A stretch of DNA of 64,000 bases from Niallia circulans (GTDB lineage: Bacteria > Bacillota > Bacilli > Bacillales > Cytobacillaceae), in NCBI RefSeq assembly GCF_007273535.1, contig NZ_RIBP01000001.1, positions 806,001 to 870,000 of the forward strand, written 5' to 3'. The notes under the pieces were generated by a model that did no database searches, had not been told where the DNA came from, and was given only the letters and a program-made list of their open reading frames with translations. Below are positions 59,279 to 64,000 of the stretch, piece by piece. How positions within the stretch are numbered: the first letter of the stretch is position 1; the number at the start of each line of letters is the position of its first letter. Both the position numbers and the translations under genes were made by a program.

Positions 59279-61615
59279 TTAAGCTTTAATTACCCCTTCC
59301 GCTAGTACATTTCGTAAAAACATGCTTGGCTCTCCTACGCTATATAGCGTTAAATGATGCATAGCTCTTGTGCAGGCAGTATAAAAGAGCTTACGTAAAC
59401 TTTCATCATCGTAAACTTGCCCTGATGCATTATAAAGGAGGACTGCGTCAAATTCTATGCCTTTTGACATATATGCTGGTATAACAACTACACCTTGTTC
59501 ATATTCGATCGCGTTGCTCTTTACAAGTATTATTTCTTCAATGCTTGCAAGAGATTCATATGCTCTTATACTTTCTTCTGCAGATTTGCAGATTATCGCA
59601 ATACTTTGAAAGCCACGTGCCTGCAGCTCCGCAACTTTTGCTTTTATAGAGCTGTGGAGCTCGTGCGCATCTGTTACTTGCTCCAGCTCTGGACGCTCAC
59701 CGTTCCGTTCAAACGGAATAATAGTAGCTCCATTTGGAATAAGTCGGCGAGTAAATTCAATGATTGGTTTAGTAGAGCGATAGCTTTTCGCTAAATTTAT
59801 CAGCTCTGTTTCATCTGGTCCATAAAGGCTTGAAAGTGTCCTGAAGTCCACCTTATCATTTGCATGTGCGAATATTGCCTGATTAAAGTCTCCAAGCACT
59901 GTCATTTTTGCCGCCGGAAACAATCTTCGCATAAACTCAAACTGAAATGGTGAATAATCCTGTGCCTCATCAACAACAATATGTTTAATAGCGCTGTTTG
60001 ACTGAAAGCCTTGTATTAATTCCTGTAAAAGCAAAAATGGAGTAGCGTCCTCGTAATACAGCTTATCATCGTCAAGCATTTTCAGCGTTGTTTCACAAAT
60101 GGCCGCCATTTCCACTGGTATTTCGCTTTTCATCAATTGGTTGAAAGCTTCGGAATCTGCAAAAAGCTGTTTATAAATACCGGTAAAATTAATGAAATGA
60201 ACGTCTCGTATTTGTTTGCGGAGTGGCTTGAACTTTTTAAGTACAATCAGTCGGGCAAGTGCTGCTGGCTCCACTTCGTAGTCGGCGATTTCTTCTCTTT
60301 TATAGCCGCGCTTTTTCGCTAAGTAAATACGTGCCTTATGATACTCATCATCACTAAGCAATTCTATTTCCTCCTGCACCCATGGCTGTTTCCGTTCTGC
60401 CTTTTGTGTATCGATTAATCTTTTTAACAGCCAGTCTTGCAGTTTTTCCAGTCTATTATGAAAGCGAAGTGCTGTATCGTGTTCGTAAAATCTTTCTGCA
60501 ATTTGTTGTGCAGTTACAATTGGTTTGCCTCTAAAGATAATGTCCTTAAATAGCATTCCCGCTAATTCCAGCGACTGTCTATATGCTTGAATCGCTGCAA
60601 AAAAAGCGGTAGATGCTTTAAAACGGATACTTGCGAGCCTTGCGTTGTATGATGAATTCTTAGCATGAGTTAGTATATATTCCAGTTGCTCATACGGGGT
60701 TTCAATAAGGAAATTCCTACTCAGATGATGATGTAAATATTCCTGAAACGTAACCTGCTGCATATTCTCCTCACCAAGCTCAGGAAGCACATTGGAAACA
60801 TAACTGCTGAACATCGTATTAGGTGAAAAAAGAATGATTTGATCAGCACTAAGGCTATCTCTATACTTGTAAAGCAGATAAGCAATTCGCTGCAGTGCTG
60901 CAGAAGTCTTACCACTTCCCGCTGCACCGTGGACGATGAGCAATCTTTTATGATCGAAACGAATAATCTGGTTTTGCTCCTGTTGGATCGTCGCAACAAT
61001 ATTGTGCATCTGTTTGTCTGTACCTTCACCAAGCACTTGCTGTAATATTTCGTCCCCAATAGTGATGCTCGTATCGAACATAGATTGAAGTTCGCCACCA
61101 CGGCAAAGATATTGCCACTTTTTTTCTAACAAGCCGTTAACTGTTCCTCCAGGTGTTTCGTATTTAGCAGGTCCAGGCTGATAATCGTAGTAGACGCTTG
61201 ACACAGGAGCTCTCCAATCATAGATCAGGAAATCTTCGCCACTAGCATCACTTAGTGAGGCGATACCAATATAAATATGTTCACAAGCCGCCTCCCCTTT
61301 CTCCTTATAATCAATCCGGCCAAAATAAGGAACCTCCTGCATTCTTCGCAATGTGGCTAAACGCTTGGCAGCATGATTATGCATGCTTTGACTCACAGAC
61401 AAAACTTGAGCTTCTTGCCGCAGGTTAATAATCGTCTCAAGATAGTCATCAAATGTTTCTGTATTCACCTTCACTTCATCCCAAAAATGCCTGCGGATAT
61501 GAACGACTTCATTTTTACTTCGAACAGTTTCATCCTCCATTTTTTTCATTTCTTCCGTAATTACCTGTGTCACACTTGCGACCCGTTTTTGCTCCTGCTG
61601 AAGTTCTGAATTCAT
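59279..61615 (-). CDS. helD: HelD, RNA polymerase recycling UvrD-like ATPase
   Basis: 778 residues, the usual length of HelD. An N-terminal coiled coil (residues 1-75, LQQEQKRVASVTQVITEEMKK), which inserts in the secondary channel of RNA polymerase, is followed by a UvrD-type helicase core. Walker A is GAAGSGKTSAALQRIAYLL, Walker B VVDEAQDYSPFQ, and motif IV-like NLAKSYRSTKPIIEF; the C-terminal block is YTACTRAMHHLTLYS. HelD removes stalled RNA polymerase from DNA using ATP. GAGGAGTGTTGCT precedes the ATG. Monocistronic, as in other bacilli. Confidence 0.92.
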   Translation of the reverse strand: MNSELQQEQKRVASVTQVITEEMKKMEDETVRSKNEVVHIRRHFWDEVKVNTETFDDYLETIINLRQEAQVLSVSQSMHNHAAKRLATLRRMQEVPYFGRIDYKEKGEAACEHIYIGIASLSDASGEDFLIYDWRAPVSSVYYDYQPGPAKYETPGGTVNGLLEKKWQYLCRGGELQSMFDTSITIGDEILQQVLGEGTDKQMHNIVATIQQEQNQIIRFDHKRLLIVHGAAGSGKTSAALQRIAYLLYKYRDSLSADQIILFSPNTMFSSYVSNVLPELGEENMQQVTFQEYLHHHLSRNFLIETPYEQLEYILTHAKNSSYNARLASIRFKASTAFFAAIQAYRQSLELAGMLFKDIIFRGKPIVTAQQIAERFYEHDTALRFHNRLEKLQDWLLKRLIDTQKAERKQPWVQEEIELLSDDEYHKARIYLAKKRGYKREEIADYEVEPAALARLIVLKKFKPLRKQIRDVHFINFTGIYKQLFADSEAFNQLMKSEIPVEMAAICETTLKMLDDDKLYYEDATPFLLLQELIQGFQSNSAIKHIVVDEAQDYSPFQFEFMRRLFPAAKMTVLGDFNQAIFAHANDKVDFRTLSSLYGPDETELINLAKSYRSTKPIIEFTRRLIPNGATIIPFERNGERPELEQVTDAHELHSSIKAKVAELQARGFQSIAIICKSAEESIRAYESLASIEEIILVKSNAIEYEQGVVVIPAYMSKGIEFDAVLLYNASGQVYDDESLRKLFYTACTRAMHHLTLYSVGEPSMFLRNVLAEGVIKA

Positions 61616-61804
61616 AGCAACACTCCTCAGAATTTTCTTTTTGAAAAAAGGTTGACTTATGGCTCGTTCCCATCGTATAATTAAAGTAGAAAATAGGATA
61701 ATTATACATAAAAATATATATTAAATGTGAATCTTTATAAGATTATCACAGGATTAGACCAATTACAATGGGTTAATCTTTTTTTGCTGCGATTTTTTAA
61801 AAAG

Positions 61805-61840
61805 AAAAAAGAAGTACGTTTTAACGTACTTCTTTTTTTA
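61805..61840. terminator. Bidirectional terminator
   Basis: AAAAGAAGTACG / CGTACTTCTTTT perfect stem with A and T runs on both sides. Confidence 0.85.
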
Positions 61841-61858
61841 TTGCCCCTTCACCTTATC

Positions 61859-62293
61859 TTAATCCCTCATTCGCCTTTTATATACAGAAGAATTAGCAAG
61901 CAGCTCCCCATCTGATCCAAGTACCTTTTGTGTAACATACAATAACTTGCCGTCTTCCGATAACACTCTGCTAGCTTCATTTATTATCAGATTACCTTTA
62001 TAAGCAATTGACATAAAGTCGCCAACGGGTGTTATACCATATTTCACATAATCAACATGAGGGTTTTCCTCGTATGGATACTTTATGCCATCTGGTATTC
62101 CTGAAAATTCCACTTGGAGCTTTTTACAGTCTTTATCTACCCAGCTAACATGAAACTGGACCTTGCCCTTATCCACTTTTATCTGATAGGTTCCTGCCTT
62201 CGGAGGCTCACCAAAAGCATAAGAACAGTCTTCATTTATCAAATCCCATGTTCCGCAAAAGCCACTTAATATTTTTTCGATTCTTTGATTCAA
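61859..62293 (-). CDS. Hypothetical soluble protein
   Basis: 144 residues, cytoplasmic, strand-rich. Features are FCGTWDLINEDCSYAFGEPPKAGTYQIKVDKGKVQFHVSWVD near the start and YGITPVGDFMSIAYKGNLIINEASRVLSEDGKLLYVTQKVL later, an up-and-down pattern that looks like a lipocalin or calycin-type barrel. I chose the TTG at 62293 with GAAGGGAGAAACAAA before it; the frame is open to 62413 without such a site. No partner gene. Function unknown. Confidence 0.65.
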   Translation of the reverse strand: MNQRIEKILSGFCGTWDLINEDCSYAFGEPPKAGTYQIKVDKGKVQFHVSWVDKDCKKLQVEFSGIPDGIKYPYEENPHVDYVKYGITPVGDFMSIAYKGNLIINEASRVLSEDGKLLYVTQKVLGSDGELLANSSVYKRRMRD

Positions 62294-62390
62294 TTTGTTT
62301 CTCCCTTCTCTTAAAATAAAAATATTGCCTCTTTTTAACAGTAGCATAGGACACAAGCAGAAGTATCTGAACTTTATGAGAAAAATTAGA

Positions 62391-62422
62391 AAGGCAATAG
62401 ACGGATTTGCCATCTATTGCCT
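62391..62422 (-). terminator. Terminator of the UvrA-like gene
   Basis: GGCAATAGA / TCTATTGCC stem with a T-rich tail on the minus strand. Confidence 0.75.
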
Positions 62423-62429
62423 CTTCATT

Positions 62430-63977
62430 TTAATTATTTTGCTCAAGATAATGATAGACCGCCATTAAGTCTCGTTTATTCAACTCTCTAATTCGGTTAA
62501 AGATAGGAATATCAGCAACTTCATCTATATTTGCCGCTTCGATTACATCGCTAACTTTACCTGTCAGCCATGTTTGTACTTGTATTCCTTCGACAAGCTC
62601 TTTGCGGCCTTCGTCATTAACGCCGCTCGCAAGGCAACTGACGCATGGGACGGATAATTTATAAACACCATCATGCAAATTGTCCTCTGAAATGACTTTT
62701 TTTCCTTTGCAGAATGGACATTGATGACTTGTCTTTATTTTATTAATTTGCGTTACAAGCTTTTTGTAACCAAACGCTTCATATACGTATGTTAGTTTTT
62801 TGAACTTACCATTGGTGAAATATTTATCAATAATCGCTTCTCTTGTTTCATCAATATTGGCAAAATCACAGATGGTTAGCTGATTTTTACTGCTGATCGC
62901 TTCTATATTCCTGTTAATTTTGCCCCAGAATGGCAAGGCATTTTGTAATACTACCTCGTAGCCAGCAAAGCTTGCTTGTTCTAACTCAAACATTTTCAAC
63001 GCTACCTGTGTTTCTCTCGGAAGTAAGGAAACATCTTCTGTAAGAACCATTTCGCCGCCAACGATTGATTGAAGTTTCTCAAGCTCAGGTACTTGTCCTA
63101 TTATTTCAATCACTTGATTAATCGGCAGTTGGATTATCTCGCGAATATCGTTGTTTCCAAAGCTTAATTTTTTCTTATGGTTTAAAATAGTTCCTTTACA
63201 AATTGGGCAAGGAATCATTTCTTTTGATTGCTTCATTTGCTCTTTTATTATTGATTTAGAAATAACCATGTAGCGCCCAAGGATAAAGTTAAAGCCTTCC
63301 CACTTTTTCGACGATTTTGTGGCTTTATCATAAAATGACTTTTCCCAATATCCATATAAAAACGTATGTTTTTCTGCTTCTGTCAGATCATTGTAGCTTT
63401 TACTTAAATCTTGGCCTAGTTCATTTTTTATTTCTGCAAACAGAAACTCTATTTTGGCATGCTGATAGAACTTCAACACTTCCATCACATCCGGATGTAA
63501 AAGCCCGTCCCAAAACGGAACTGTTTTGTCTTGAATCACTAATTCAAAATCAAAACTATCCATTTCCATACGGCCTGAACAGCTTGGACAATGATTATCC
63601 TGGCTGAAAAAATCAAAGCTTCTAGTATCTTTATTTGTTGGATGTGCAGCAACTAGATGATTAATCAGACCACCCATCTCATAAAGAAAACTGTATTGAC
63701 TGTACAGATGTCTTTCTAAATCAATGGCAATAACTGGTGCGATTTTATCTGATTCATATTCACCGTAAATCAACCGAGCCATTGAAGACAAGCTTTTTAA
63801 AATACCGCCTTTATATGTGTTTTCCGCTTTTTTAAAGTAATCTATATGATTTTCCTTTAAGTAATTAATCCCGTATTTATTATCTAAAGTGGAAGAGATA
63901 TGTACTGGTTCATGATTATGTTCACCATTATCCTTTGTAAAATAATGATCAAAACTGACAACATCAAGATGTCTCAC
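62430..63977 (-). CDS. UvrA-like zinc-finger protein lacking ATPase motifs
   Basis: 515 residues from a GTG at 63977 (AGGAGG 5 nt upstream). The frame stays open to the right edge, so a longer protein cannot be excluded. It follows the UvrA order: SLSSMARLIYG and VIAIDL (as LSAYARQFL / AISID), then CPSC (130-133), LTEAEKHTFLYG, WEGFNFILGRY and CPICKGTILN (257-263). Next is RETQ...EVVLQN (321-345), where UvrA has GGEAQ and YVLDEP. Finally come CPFCKG (420-425) and CVSC (445-448), a UvrA-type second zinc finger. It stops where UvrA would continue with its second signature. No Walker A is visible, and signature and Walker B residues are lost. I infer a DNA-binding, non-ATPase UvrA relative. Confidence 0.7.
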   Translation of the reverse strand: MRHLDVVSFDHYFTKDNGEHNHEPVHISSTLDNKYGINYLKENHIDYFKKAENTYKGGILKSLSSMARLIYGEYESDKIAPVIAIDLERHLYSQYSFLYEMGGLINHLVAAHPTNKDTRSFDFFSQDNHCPSCSGRMEMDSFDFELVIQDKTVPFWDGLLHPDVMEVLKFYQHAKIEFLFAEIKNELGQDLSKSYNDLTEAEKHTFLYGYWEKSFYDKATKSSKKWEGFNFILGRYMVISKSIIKEQMKQSKEMIPCPICKGTILNHKKKLSFGNNDIREIIQLPINQVIEIIGQVPELEKLQSIVGGEMVLTEDVSLLPRETQVALKMFELEQASFAGYEVVLQNALPFWGKINRNIEAISSKNQLTICDFANIDETREAIIDKYFTNGKFKKLTYVYEAFGYKKLVTQINKIKTSHQCPFCKGKKVISEDNLHDGVYKLSVPCVSCLASGVNDEGRKELVEGIQVQTWLTGKVSDVIEAANIDEVADIPIFNRIRELNKRDLMAVYHYLEQNN

Positions 63978-64000
63978 AGGCTCCTCCTGCCTTTTGCCAA

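Noticed and set aside
1..64000. CRISPR array, tRNA, rRNA or prophage
   Set aside because: No regularly spaced direct repeats, no cloverleaf-like or rRNA segments noticed, and no phage structural genes.

Overview
The window looks like chromosome from a low-GC, endospore-forming type Firmicute (Bacillaceae, perhaps Niallia/Bacillus-like). The case rests on strong AGGAGG-type ribosome binding sites with frequent TTG/GTG starts, CcpA-type cre boxes, a HelD RNA polymerase recycling factor, two LipA-type Bacillus lipases, DUF956 next to a mannose PTS, a BH0509-type micro-protein, and a repeat I recognise from other Bacillaceae. I cannot name the species. No rRNA, tRNA, CRISPR or intact prophage is visible. 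The only mobile-element trace is a truncated IS3-family transposase.

Layout. 1-2 kb: the 5' part of an EVE-HNH modification-dependent nuclease and the IS3 remnant. 2-14 kb: a sulfated-sugar locus with two cytoplasmic Cys-type sulfatases, two GPH symporters, a ROK kinase, a LacI regulator, a formylglycine-generating enzyme that would activate the sulfatases, a LysR regulator and a TauE/SafE anion exporter. One exact 14-bp operator occurs four times here and ties the genes into a regulon. 14-25 kb: a phosphorothioate-DNA-type HNH nuclease, small membrane proteins and lipoproteins, a cupin-cupin-methyltransferase operon divergent from a Crp/Fnr regulator with a Fur-like box between them, stress and efflux genes. 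25-29 kb: mannose-family PTS (IIAB, IIC, IID) with DUF956 and a long leader hairpin. 29-38 kb: a 2-hydroxyacid dehydrogenase, a secreted GH13 amylase with a perfect cre box, an export-type ABC cluster headed by a small secreted protein, and two tandem lipases.

39-47 kb: the most coherent unusual system. A cellobiose-type PTS IIC, a small membrane protein, a MupG/DUF871 phosphoglycosidase-like protein, a GntR regulator with near-perfect palindromic operators, an amidohydrolase/deacetylase, a DgaE-type PLP ammonia lyase, a DgaF-type aldolase and a PfkB KDG-type kinase form a complete paper pathway. It would run from a PTS-imported disaccharide ending in an N-acetylated 2-amino aldonic acid (for example chitobionic acid) to pyruvate and triose phosphate. 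47-56 kb: an inositol-like module (sugar porter, IolE-like isomerase, Gfo/Idh dehydrogenase, AraC) and a non-PTS sucrose module (GH32, LacY/CscB-type permease, LacI with operators). 56-64 kb: a lipoprotein, a DHA2 efflux pump, HelD, and a protein at the right edge that follows the UvrA layout but has lost the ATPase motifs.

All functions are read from sequence and remembered family features; no database search was run.
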